A DNA stretch of 43,738 nt from Acidobacteriota bacterium (lineage in GTDB: Bacteria > Acidobacteriota > Vicinamibacteria > Vicinamibacterales > UBA8438). The position numbers were made by a program, and so were the translations under genes. The stretch covers positions 1 through 43,738 of the forward strand of contig VXME01000154.1 of NCBI GenBank assembly GCA_009861545.1. The letters are read 5' to 3'. Below the pieces are notes generated by a model. That model was not told the origin of the DNA, ran no database searches, and saw only the letters and a list, made by a program, of their open reading frames with translations. Shown here piece after piece: positions 7,698 to 15,499 of the stretch. The stretch's first letter is position 1. The number at the start of each line of letters is the position of its first letter.

Positions 7698-10532
7698 ATG
7701 AATCTTACGCCAGCAGACCGTCCGCTCGTCGTCCCCGCCGCTGCGCGGCGCCGCGCCTCCGGGAACCCGCTCCATCGGCTCGCCGTCACCGCGGCCGCCG
7801 TGCTCTGCCTCGGCGCGCCGTCGACCGCCGCGGCGCAGACCGGGTCGCTGACCGGCACGGTCACCGACGCGCAGGGAGCCGGGGTGCCGGGCGCCACGGT
7901 CACCGCCGAACCAGCACCCGGGCCGGGGATCACGGTCACGACCGATGCGAGCGGCGGGTACATGCTGGTCCTCGAGCCCGGAACCTACACGGTCACCATC
8001 ACGCTGAGCGGCTTCGAGACGCAATTCCGGCAGGGCGTGCAGATCGCGGCCGGCGAGACGAACGTCGTCGACGTGATGCTGCCCGTCGCGGCGATCGCCG
8101 AGCAGGTCGACGTGGTCGGGGTCACCCCGCTGCCGGGAGTCGGTGTCGATCGCGACCGCGTGGCGGCGCCGATAACCGTCATCGACGGCAGCGAGTTCGC
8201 GGACCGCGGCGCGGCCTCGATGGCCGACGCGCTGAACGAACGCCTCGGGGCGGTGACCCTCGAGGGCATGACCACCAACCTCTTCCAGCCGACGCTCCGC
8301 TTCCGCGGCTTCACCGCCTCGCCGCTGCTCGGCCTGCCGCAGGGCATCGCCGTCTATCAGAACGGCGTGCGCATCAACGAGCCGTTCGGCGACACCGTGC
8401 AATTCGATCTGATGCCGCAGTTCGCCCTCGATCGAGTGCAGCTCAGCGCCGGATCCGACCCGACCTACGGGCTGAACGCGCTCGGCGGCGCGCTCGCCCT
8501 CGACCTGAAGAACGGGTTCGACAACAGCGGGTTCGGCGGGGAGATATCCGGGGGCTCGTTCGGCCGGCTGACGACCACCGCCGAGTACGGCGCCAACACC
8601 GGACCGTGGGCGTTCTACGGGGGCGTGACGCACTTCACCGAGGACGGGTGGCGCGTGGAGTCCCCCTCGGAGGTGACGCAGGCGTTCGCGGACGTCGGCT
8701 ACCGGGACGGGGGCATGGACGCCGGCATCAGCGTCACCTACGCCGATACGCTCCTGACCGGAAACGCGGCCGCCCCGGTGGAGCTGCTCGACGTCTCCAG
8801 GTCCGCGGTGTTCACGTTCCCGGACCAGACCGAGAACCGGCTGGGCTTCGTGCAGGGCCGCGCCAACGTCGCCGCGTCCGACGTCTGGTCGGTGCAGATC
8901 ACCGGCTACTACCGCGACCTCGATCGCCGCACGCTCAACGGCGACGAGGCGGAGTTCGGGGCCTGCGAGGACGACGCGCTGCCGGCCGGGGCGCCGGAAG
9001 GGACCCTCTGCTTCGGCGCGGACGACGACGACGACGATGACGACAACGGGCACGACGACGACAACGGCCACGACCACGACCGCGATGATGATGACGACGA
9101 CGACCATCACGCGGACGATGACGACGACGACGACCACGGACACGACGACGACGACGACCACGGACACGATGACGACGACGATCATGACGAGGAAGAAGAG
9201 GCGACGCCGCTGGTCGACCTCGTCTCCGGGCGCTTCATCACCTTGCTCGACACCGCCGGCGACGGCGCCTACAACCGCACGACGACCTTGGCGCAGGGCT
9301 ACGGCGCGACGGTGCAGGCGACCGCGACGACCGGCGCCGGCTCGCGCGAGAACGTGTTCGTCGTGGGCGTCTCGGCCGATCTCGCCGACGTCGCCTTCGA
9401 GTCGAGCAGCGAGCCGGGCTCGCTGACCGCGGACCGGGGTGTCCTGGGGTCGGGCCTGCTGACGAGCCTGTACGGCCTCGGCGGCGACGACCTGTTCAAC
9501 ACCAGGCTGGAGACGGCGAACACCGCGTTCGGGCTGTACATCAGCGACACCCTGTCGCTGTCCGAGCAGTTCCACGTCACCGTCTCCGGGCGCTACAACC
9601 GCGCGGGCATCGACATCGTCGACCTGCTGGGCACGTCGCTCAACGGCAGCCACACCTTCGGGCGCTTCAACCCCGCCGTGGGCGCCGTCTTCCAGGCGGA
9701 CGAGAACACGTCGTTCTTCGCGCGCTACTCCGAGTCGAACCGCGCCCCGACCGCGGCCGAGCTGAGCTGCGCCGACCCGGCCGAGCCGTGCCGGGTGCCC
9801 AACGCGTTCGTCGCCGATCCGCCGCTGGAGCAGGCGGTCGCGCGTTCGTTCGACATGGGGGTCCGGGGCCGCTGGCGGGCCGCTGCCGGGCGGGGCGAAT
9901 GGTCGGTGGCGGCCTATCGCACCCGGATCGACGACGACATCCTCTTCATCGCCTCGCCCGAGCTGATCGGCACGGGGTACTTCCAGAACGCGGGCGCCAC
10001 CGCGCGCTCCGGGCTCGATGTCGAGCTCAGCGGTGGTTTCGCGCGCACCGGCTGGTACCTCAGCTACGGCCTCGTCGACGCAACGTTCGAGTCGTCGCTC
10101 ATGCTGCCGAGCGACGAGGAGGTGAACGACGCGGCCACGGACGAAGGGGTGGCGGTCGCGCCGGGCGACCGGCTGCCGGGCATCCCGCGGCACAGCCTCA
10201 AGCTGGGCGTGCGGCAGGACCTGACCGACGCCTGGGACCTGGCGCTGGAGGCGGTCGTCTCGTCCAGCCGGTTCTTCCTCGGCGACGAAGGCAACGACCA
10301 GGTCCCGCTGGAGGGCTACGGAGTCGTCAACCTGCGCTCGGCCTACCGCTTCGACAACGGCGTCGAGCTGTTCGCCCGGGTGGAGAACCTGCTCGACGCC
10401 CGGTACGCGACCAGCGGCGTGCTGGCCGAGTTGGAGGTCTTCCTGCGCGAGGTCCCGAACGCGAGCGTCCCGCGGTTCATCGGGCCCGGCGTGCCGCGGA
10501 GCGCTTTCGGCGGCGTGCGAGTGCGGTTCTGA
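7698..10532 (+). CDS. TonB-dependent outer-membrane receptor with Asp/His-rich metal-binding loop
   Basis: A 944-residue receptor. There is a signal peptide (about 25-48), then a carboxypeptidase-regulatory-like domain (about 49-130, GSLTGTVTDAQGAGVPGATV), a plug domain (about 150-280, with NGVRINEPFGDTVQFDLMP and GLNALGGALAL), and a 22-strand-type barrel ending in VRVRF with a C-terminal Phe. Residues 442-501 are an insert of 60 residues containing 38 Asp, 10 His and 4 Glu. It lies between barrel strands just after a Cys pair 15 residues apart, so most likely in an extracellular loop. His/Asp-rich loops are known from zinc receptors such as ZnuD and from periplasmic zinc-binding proteins, so I infer uptake of a divalent metal (Zn, Ni or Co). 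No metal site or regulator next to it confirms this. Confidence 0.93.
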   Translation: MNLTPADRPLVVPAAARRRASGNPLHRLAVTAAAVLCLGAPSTAAAQTGSLTGTVTDAQGAGVPGATVTAEPAPGPGITVTTDASGGYMLVLEPGTYTVTITLSGFETQFRQGVQIAAGETNVVDVMLPVAAIAEQVDVVGVTPLPGVGVDRDRVAAPITVIDGSEFADRGAASMADALNERLGAVTLEGMTTNLFQPTLRFRGFTASPLLGLPQGIAVYQNGVRINEPFGDTVQFDLMPQFALDRVQLSAGSDPTYGLNALGGALALDLKNGFDNSGFGGEISGGSFGRLTTTAEYGANTGPWAFYGGVTHFTEDGWRVESPSEVTQAFADVGYRDGGMDAGISVTYADTLLTGNAAAPVELLDVSRSAVFTFPDQTENRLGFVQGRANVAASDVWSVQITGYYRDLDRRTLNGDEAEFGACEDDALPAGAPEGTLCFGADDDDDDDDNGHDDDNGHDHDRDDDDDDDHHADDDDDDDHGHDDDDDHGHDDDDDHDEEEEATPLVDLVSGRFITLLDTAGDGAYNRTTTLAQGYGATVQATATTGAGSRENVFVVGVSADLADVAFESSSEPGSLTADRGVLGSGLLTSLYGLGGDDLFNTRLETANTAFGLYISDTLSLSEQFHVTVSGRYNRAGIDIVDLLGTSLNGSHTFGRFNPAVGAVFQADENTSFFARYSESNRAPTAAELSCADPAEPCRVPNAFVADPPLEQAVARSFDMGVRGRWRAAAGRGEWSVAAYRTRIDDDILFIASPELIGTGYFQNAGATARSGLDVELSGGFARTGWYLSYGLVDATFESSLMLPSDEEVNDAATDEGVAVAPGDRLPGIPRHSLKLGVRQDLTDAWDLALEAVVSSSRFFLGDEGNDQVPLEGYGVVNLRSAYRFDNGVELFARVENLLDARYATSGVLAELEVFLREVPNASVPRFIGPGVPRSAFGGVRVRF
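9021..9200 (+). repeat. GAC/CAC trinucleotide-repeat tract encoding the Asp/His loop
   Basis: 180 nt made almost only of GAC/GAT and CAC/CAT codons, with a short tandem unit CACGGACACGACGACGAC repeated near 9138-9170. The composition differs sharply from the flanks, and codons alternate GAC and GAT. Such tracts are prone to length change by slippage in units of three, which would alter the loop without breaking the frame. The antisense frames become runs of Val, an artefact of the repeat. Confidence 0.9.
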
Positions 10533-10581
10533 CGCGTGGCAGGCGCTTCGCGCCGGCGAGACTCCCCACGCGACCGTCGCG

Positions 10582-10614
10582 GTAGCGCCACGACCGGGAC
10601 GGTCGCGGCGCTAC
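10582..10614. terminator. Bidirectional hairpin between convergent genes
   Basis: GTAGCGCC (10582-10589) pairs with GGCGCTAC (10607-10614). After an A/C mismatch, CGACC (10591-10595) pairs with GGTCG (10601-10605), leaving the loop GGGAC. It lies 50 nt after the receptor's stop and overlaps the stop codon of the convergent dehydratase gene. It has no U-tract on either side, so it may act as a weak bidirectional terminator or an mRNA 3'-end stabiliser. Confidence 0.6.
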
Positions 10615-11585
10615 GCCGTCCGCTCCCCCTCCTGCAGCAGCGCCGCGAGCTTCACCGGGCCGATGTTGCCGCCGCTGAGCACCGCGACCGTAACGCCGTC
10701 CGTGCGGACGTCCCGGCGTCCGGAGAAGAGCACCGCGGCGACGCTGGCGGCGCCGCTCGGCTCGACGACGAGCTTCGCCCGCGTCGCAAGCCAGCGCACC
10801 GCGCTCACGATGGCGTCGTCCTCCACGGTCACGATATCGTCCACGAACGCCGCGACGTGGGCGAAGGTCAGATCTCCCGGCCGCACCGGCAGGAGGCCGT
10901 CTGCAACGCTCGCGACGCTGTCCAGCGTCACCGGCGCCCCCGCCTCGACCGAGCGGGCCATGGCCGCCGCGCCCACCGGCTCCACGCCGATGATCCGCGC
11001 CGCGGGCCGTGCCCGCTTGACGGCCGCCGCCACCCCGGCGATGAGACCGCCGCCGCCGATGGGCGCGTACACGGTGTCGACCTGCGGCACGTCGGCCACT
11101 ATCTCGAGGCCGACCGTGCCCTGCCCGGCGATGATCTCGTGATGGTCGAACGGCGGCACCATGGTCAGGCCGCGCTCGGCGGCCAGCGCCTCGGCCCGGC
11201 GGCGCCGCTGCACCGAGGTGGTGCCCTCGAAGAACACCTCCGCCCCGTACGACCGCGTCCCCTCGACCTTGACCGCCGGCGCCGTCTCCGGCATCACGAC
11301 CACCGCCGGCAGCCCGAGCCCGCGGGCCGCGCACGCCACCGCCTGCGCGTGGTTGCCCGACGAGTAGGTGATGACGCCGCGCACGTCCGAACCGGACGCG
11401 ATCTGCGAGACGAGGTTGCAGGCGCCGCGGATCTTGAACGCTCCGGCCACCTGCAGGTTCTCGCACTTGAGCCGGAGCGGGCGCCCGGCGATGTCCGCTA
11501 CGTCGACGAGCGGCGTACGGCGCACCACGCCCCGGATGCGACCGGCGGCCGCCTCGATCGCCGCGGATTCCACCAGGGCGCTCAC
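10611..11585 (-). CDS. PLP-dependent threonine/serine dehydratase
   Basis: A 324-residue fold-type II PLP enzyme that would deaminate threonine or serine to 2-oxobutanoate or pyruvate in the cytoplasm. The PLP lysine is K51 in GAFKIRGA. The phosphate/substrate loop is SSGNHAQA, and the glycine-rich PLP-phosphate loop is PIGGGGLIAG. Length matches single-domain catabolic dehydratases and serine-racemase-like proteins; the regulatory ACT-like domain of biosynthetic IlvA is absent. The start is GTG at 11585. A related possibility is an ectoine-degradation EutB-type enzyme, but no ectoine genes are nearby. Its promoter appears to overlap that of the divergent outer-membrane protein through the palindrome GTATAC. 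Confidence 0.9.
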   Translation of the reverse strand: MSALVESAAIEAAAGRIRGVVRRTPLVDVADIAGRPLRLKCENLQVAGAFKIRGACNLVSQIASGSDVRGVITYSSGNHAQAVACAARGLGLPAVVVMPETAPAVKVEGTRSYGAEVFFEGTTSVQRRRRAEALAAERGLTMVPPFDHHEIIAGQGTVGLEIVADVPQVDTVYAPIGGGGLIAGVAAAVKRARPAARIIGVEPVGAAAMARSVEAGAPVTLDSVASVADGLLPVRPGDLTFAHVAAFVDDIVTVEDDAIVSAVRWLATRAKLVVEPSGAASVAAVLFSGRRDVRTDGVTVAVLSGGNIGPVKLAALLQEGERTA

Positions 11586-11610
11586 AGGCCCGCGGCTCCG
11601 TGGATTGAGC

Positions 11611-11618
11611 CGTATACT
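11611..11618. promoter_or_regulatory. Overlapping divergent -10 elements
   Basis: CGTATACT carries TATACT on the plus strand (11613-11618), ending 7 nt before the GTG at 11626, and TATACG on the minus strand (11616-11611), about 25 nt before the dehydratase GTG at 11585. The palindrome GTATAC therefore could serve both genes. No convincing -35 is visible for either. Confidence 0.5.
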
Positions 11619-11625
11619 GAGCCGC

Positions 11626-12294
11626 GTGATTCGGCCGTCCTCACCTCTCGCGACAGGTTGGCTGCTTCTGCTGTGCGTGCTCTCATCGCTGCCCGCGACC
11701 TCCGTCCCGGCCCGCGCACAACCGCCGGAGGAACCGGTCGGCGGCTACGTGTTCGACGTGCGCGGCACCTTCATTCCGTTCCCCCGCAACGTGGAGCTCG
11801 CCACGGCTCGCGACCTGCCCCCACTCGACACGCCCGGCCGCGGGCTCGGCTACGACGTCGGCGGACACGTGTACGTGTTCCGACTGCGCGGAATCACCTT
11901 CGGCCTGGGCGCGAGCCTTCACCGGTCCAGCGCCGAGCAGCGGCCCGGCGAGTTCTCGGTCGATCCCGACGGCCCGACGCTCCGCAAGCGCTTCTCCGCG
12001 CTGTCGTCCCAGCTCTCGTTCAACTTCGGCAGCCGCAACGGCTGGAGCTACCTGAGCGGCGGGCTCGGAACGTCGCGCCTCTCGCTCTTTCCCCTCGACG
12101 CCGAGGAACCGGCTCAGCGGTCCTCCAACGCGCTCAACTACGGCGGCGGAGTCCGCTGGTTCCTCAACGACCGCGTCGCCTTCAGCATTGACCTGCGCTT
12201 CTACGCCATCAGCCCCCTGCCGCCGACCAACGAGGCCCCCGGCTCGCCGCGCATGACCCAGATGACCATCAACGCCGGCGCCTCCTTCCGCTGA
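11626..12294 (+). CDS. Outer-membrane beta-barrel-type protein
   Basis: 222 residues from GTG 11626 (an alternative TTG lies at 11605). I chose the GTG because it starts directly at a signal peptide (PLATGWLLLLCVLSSLPATS, then VPARAQ) and 7 nt after a TATACT element. The mature part has alternating polar/hydrophobic strands with aromatic ends (GGHVYVFRLRGITFGLGASL, LSSQLSFNFGSRNGWSYLSGGLG, ALNYGGGVRWFLNDRVAFSIDLRFYAI) and ends in Phe-Arg (INAGASFR). This fits an 8- to 10-stranded outer-membrane barrel. I do not recognise a specific family or function. The next gene begins 16 nt downstream with its own promoter-like sequence. Confidence 0.78.
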   Translation: MIRPSSPLATGWLLLLCVLSSLPATSVPARAQPPEEPVGGYVFDVRGTFIPFPRNVELATARDLPPLDTPGRGLGYDVGGHVYVFRLRGITFGLGASLHRSSAEQRPGEFSVDPDGPTLRKRFSALSSQLSFNFGSRNGWSYLSGGLGTSRLSLFPLDAEEPAQRSSNALNYGGGVRWFLNDRVAFSIDLRFYAISPLPPTNEAPGSPRMTQMTINAGASFR

Positions 12295-12310
12295 CGACCA
12301 TAATCTCCAC

Positions 12311-14899
12311 ATGCACCGGGAGACGTTACTCGATTTCTTCAACGATCGCATCCGGTCCGACCGGCCGTTTCTCGTCTACGACGGCGGCTATCGCACCTAC
12401 ACCTGGTCCTATGCCGAGATCGGCCGCGCCGCCCGGCGTTTCGCAGCCTCGCTCCGCCAGCACGGTCTGGCGCCGGGCGACCGGGTGGTGCTGTGGGGCG
12501 AGAACCGCGCCGAGTGGATCGTCGCCTTCTGGGGCTGCCTGGCCGCCCGGACGGTGGCCGTGCCGATCGACCTGCGCGCGTCGCCCGATCTGGTCGGGCG
12601 CGTGGTGCGGATCGTCGCGGCCCGACTCGTCGTGGCGGGCGAGGGTCTCCGGCCCCCGCCGCTCCCCGGCGTCGAGACCTGGGCGCTCGACGAGCTGCTC
12701 GGCGGCGGCGCCGCGTACGATCCGCCGGCGCCCGAGCCTGCGCCCGCGCTCTTCGATGACGCCGCGGATGGGGACGACGCCGCGGGCGGACCGAGCCGCG
12801 AAGACCTCGCCGAGATCATCTTCACGTCGGGGGCCACGGCCGATCCCAAGGGAGTCCGGATCACGCACGCGAACGTGCTGGCCAACATCGTGCCGGTCGA
12901 GCGCGAGATCCGGAAGTACGTCCGGTACGGGCGCCCTTTCTTTCCGCTCCGCTTCCTGAATCTGCTGCCCCTGAGCCACATGTTCGGCCAGGCCATGGCG
13001 ACCTTCATCCCGCCGATGCTGGAAGGAGTCACCATCTTCATGCGCGGCCACAACCCGGCGGACGTCGTTCGCCAGATCCGGAGCCGCCGCGTGTCCGTGC
13101 TCGTCTGCGTCCCGAAGATCCTGGAGGTGCTGCGCGACCATGTCGTGCACCTCGCGCCGGAAGTCGCCGCCCCGCTCGAGCGGCCCGAGCACGTCGCACG
13201 GCGCTGGTGGCGGTACCGCCGGATCCACCGTCTGTTCGGCTACAAGTTCTGGTCGTTCATCGTCGGTGCGGCGCCCCTCGATCCGGAGGTGGAGGCGTTC
13301 TGGTCAAGGCTGGGGTTCCTGGTCATCCAGGGCTACGGCCTGACCGAGACGGCACCCATCGTCACCCTGAACCATCCGTTCCGGACCCGGCGCGGATCCG
13401 TCGGCCGACCGATTGCCGGCATCGAGGTTCGGATCGCCGACGACGGAGAGATCCTCGTCCGCGGCGACAACGTGACCGGCGGCTACTACGACGCGCCGGA
13501 GGCCACCGCCGCCGCTTTCCGGGACGGCTGGTTCCATACCGGCGACGTCGGCGCCCTCGATGCCGACGGCCGGCTGACCGTCCAGGGGCGCAAGAAGGAG
13601 ATGATCGTCACGCCGGACGGCCTGAACGTGTTTCCGGAAGACGTGGAGCGGGCCGTGCGCGGCAGCGTCGGCGTGCGGGACGCCGCGGTGGTCGGCGGCG
13701 GGTCGGCCGGGCGCGAACACGTGCACGCCGTGTTGCTGCTCCATCCGGACGCCGACCCGGATGCGGCCGTCCGGGAGGCCAACGGCAGGTTGGAGGACCA
13801 TCAGCGGATCCGCGCGTTCTCGGTCTGGCCCGGTCCTGCGCTGCCCAGAACCGAAGGCACGCAGAAGCTGAAGCGCCGGGAGCTGAAGCGCTGGGTGGAC
13901 GGCGACGCGCGGCCGGCGGCCGAAGCGGGGGGTGCGGCCACGGCCGACTCCGTCGAGGACGTGGTGGCCCGCTTCGCACACGGACGGCGGATCACCGGCG
14001 CCACCACCTTCGAGGAGCTGGGGCTCGGATCGCTGGAGCGCATCGAGCTGGCCCTGGCCCTCGAGCGCGCATTCGACTGCACGATCGACGAAGAAGACCT
14101 GGCGCAGCTCGCCGACGTGGACGACCTGCGCGAGTTGCTGGCGGGCGAACCGTTGGGACGGGCGACCACGATCGCAGCGCGAGCATCGTCACCGGACGCG
14201 GGTTTCGAGACGCCGCTGGCGTTTCCCACGTGGAGCCAGCATGCGGCGTCGCGCGGCATCCGCCGGCTCGCCCAGGCAGCGTTCCTGCTGCCCCTCACCC
14301 GGGTCTTCGCCTGGATCCGGGTCGAGGGCCTCGACCGGCTCGCCCACGCGCACGATCCGGTGCTGTACGCCGCCAATCACCAGAGCGTGATGGACGGCCC
14401 CGTGATTCTGGCCGCGCTGCCGCCGGCGCGCCGCCGCCGGGTCGCCACCGTCGCGGCCCGCGAGTGGTTCTCCGCGCACTTCCACCCGGAGAACCACACG
14501 CGGCCGCAACGAATCGCCACCAGCCTCGCGTACTATCTCGGCGTGCTGTGCTTCAACGTGGCTCCTCTCCCGCAGCGCGAGGCGGGCGCGCGCGAGGCGA
14601 TGCGACATCTCGGCAGCCTGCTCGGACAAGGATCGTCGGTCCTGATATTCCCCGAGGGGCGGCGCCGGGAAACGGGCCGGATCGACAGATTCCAGCCGGG
14701 GGTCGGCATGCTCGCCTCGCGGATGCGGGCGCCGGTGGTGCCGGTGCGCATCGACGGGGTCGATCGCGTTCTGCCCATGGGCGCGCGCTGGGCCAGGCCA
14801 GGCCGGGTGCGGGTCGCGTTCGGCGATCCCATCCGCGCGGAAGGCGACGACTTCGCGGCGATCGCGCAGCGGATCGAGGATGCCGTCAGGGCGCTGTGA
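12311..14899 (+). CDS. Trifunctional acyl-activating enzyme: AMP-ligase, acyl carrier protein, PlsC acyltransferase
   Basis: 862 residues in three parts. An ANL adenylate-forming ligase fills about 1-530 (FTSGATADPKGVRITHAN near 170, GYGLTETAP, WFHTGDVG, TEGTQKLKRRELK with the catalytic lysine). An acyl-carrier-like domain spans about 545-615, with S574 in LGLGSLERIEL as the phosphopantetheine site. A glycerophosphate-type acyltransferase domain spans about 665-862 (NHQSVMD with H690 and D695, and FPEGRR). The protein could activate a fatty acid with ATP, load it on its own carrier domain, and transfer it to a lysolipid or other acceptor. E. coli Aas has the acyltransferase first and no carrier domain, so order and content differ. 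A CATAAT element ends 6 nt before the ATG. The acceptor is unknown. Confidence 0.88.
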   Translation: MHRETLLDFFNDRIRSDRPFLVYDGGYRTYTWSYAEIGRAARRFAASLRQHGLAPGDRVVLWGENRAEWIVAFWGCLAARTVAVPIDLRASPDLVGRVVRIVAARLVVAGEGLRPPPLPGVETWALDELLGGGAAYDPPAPEPAPALFDDAADGDDAAGGPSREDLAEIIFTSGATADPKGVRITHANVLANIVPVEREIRKYVRYGRPFFPLRFLNLLPLSHMFGQAMATFIPPMLEGVTIFMRGHNPADVVRQIRSRRVSVLVCVPKILEVLRDHVVHLAPEVAAPLERPEHVARRWWRYRRIHRLFGYKFWSFIVGAAPLDPEVEAFWSRLGFLVIQGYGLTETAPIVTLNHPFRTRRGSVGRPIAGIEVRIADDGEILVRGDNVTGGYYDAPEATAAAFRDGWFHTGDVGALDADGRLTVQGRKKEMIVTPDGLNVFPEDVERAVRGSVGVRDAAVVGGGSAGREHVHAVLLLHPDADPDAAVREANGRLEDHQRIRAFSVWPGPALPRTEGTQKLKRRELKRWVDGDARPAAEAGGAATADSVEDVVARFAHGRRITGATTFEELGLGSLERIELALALERAFDCTIDEEDLAQLADVDDLRELLAGEPLGRATTIAARASSPDAGFETPLAFPTWSQHAASRGIRRLAQAAFLLPLTRVFAWIRVEGLDRLAHAHDPVLYAANHQSVMDGPVILAALPPARRRRVATVAAREWFSAHFHPENHTRPQRIATSLAYYLGVLCFNVAPLPQREAGAREAMRHLGSLLGQGSSVLIFPEGRRRETGRIDRFQPGVGMLASRMRAPVVPVRIDGVDRVLPMGARWARPGRVRVAFGDPIRAEGDDFAAIAQRIEDAVRAL

Positions 14900-14933
14900 C
14901 CGCGCGGCCCGCGGACGGGGCCGGCCACTCCTA

Positions 14934-14939
14934 TATAAT
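14934..14939 (+). promoter_or_regulatory. -10 element of infA
   Basis: A perfect TATAAT 28 nt before the infA start codon. The start of transcription would be about 14946, and the AGGA ribosome binding site lies in the leader at 14952. No good -35 is seen. The position shows infA can be transcribed apart from the long upstream gene. Confidence 0.55.
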
Positions 14940-14961
14940 CTTCCCCGCTCCAGGAACCAAC

Positions 14962-15180
14962 GTGGCGAAAGACGACCTCATCGACGTACAGGGCACGATC
15001 GTCGCAGTGCACAGCGGCGGTCTCTACCGCGTGCAGTGCGATTCCGGCCACGAGGTGCTGGCCCAGTTGAGCGGCCGGATGCGCCGGTTCCGCATCAAGG
15101 TCGTCCCCGGCGACCGGGTCACCGTCGGCGTCTCCCCGTACGACCCGGCCCGCGGGATCATCACGTTCCGCGCGCGCTGA
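14962..15180 (+). CDS. infA: Translation initiation factor IF-1
   Basis: Exactly 72 residues from a GTG start, the usual size of bacterial IF-1. It is a single S1/OB-fold RNA-binding domain (DLIDVQGTIVAVHSGGLYRV, HEVLAQLSGRMRRFRIKVVPGDRVTVGVSPYD, GIITFRAR). IF-1 binds the ribosomal A site during initiation and helps IF-2 and IF-3. The GTG was chosen because it gives MAKDD..., the standard N-terminus, with AGGA 7-10 nt upstream. In many bacteria infA sits in the ribosomal protein operon; here it is isolated. Confidence 0.95.
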   Translation: MAKDDLIDVQGTIVAVHSGGLYRVQCDSGHEVLAQLSGRMRRFRIKVVPGDRVTVGVSPYDPARGIITFRAR

Positions 15181-15223
15181 GCCCGGCTTCCCGGGCGGCG
15201 CTGATGGACTGAAGAACCAGGCG

Positions 15224-15490
15224 ATGTTCGACGATTCAGGGCCGGATCCGTCCGCGGCCGGGGCACCGGCGCCCGCATCGGACGATCCCGCGATCCAGCG
15301 GTTCCGGGCCTGCCGCTGGCACGACGAGGTGGACGGCGGAACGGAGTTCTGCAAGCACGGCGAGGTCCTGCCGTACGCCGGCCGGAACGGCTTCAACCCG
15401 CGCGCCTGGTGCCCGGAGTGCACCTTCTACAAGGCGCGGCGCAAGACCCGGAAGCGCGACGAAGCGGACCTGGACGACTTCGATTACTAG
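15224..15490 (+). CDS. Small cysteine-rich, probably zinc-binding protein
   Basis: 88 residues. I do not recognise a named family. The centre has a metal-site-like arrangement: CRWHD, then FCKHGE, then CPECTFYKARRKTRK, giving several Cys and His residues spaced as in a zinc ribbon. A basic tail (KARRKTRKRDE) is followed by an acidic end (DLDDFDY). It follows infA by 43 nt on the same strand and converges on the BRCT/TPR gene with only 9 nt between them. A nucleic-acid or ribosome-associated role is possible given the basic cluster, but this is inference. Confidence 0.7.
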   Translation: MFDDSGPDPSAAGAPAPASDDPAIQRFRACRWHDEVDGGTEFCKHGEVLPYAGRNGFNPRAWCPECTFYKARRKTRKRDEADLDDFDY

Positions 15491-15499
15491 GGGTCTGCG

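Noticed and set aside
7521..10193. 890-residue open frame antisense to the TonB receptor
   Set aside because: It is Arg/Val-rich with long runs of Val opposite the GAC repeat, has no domain and lies exactly opposite a well-defined receptor; long antisense frames are expected at this GC content.
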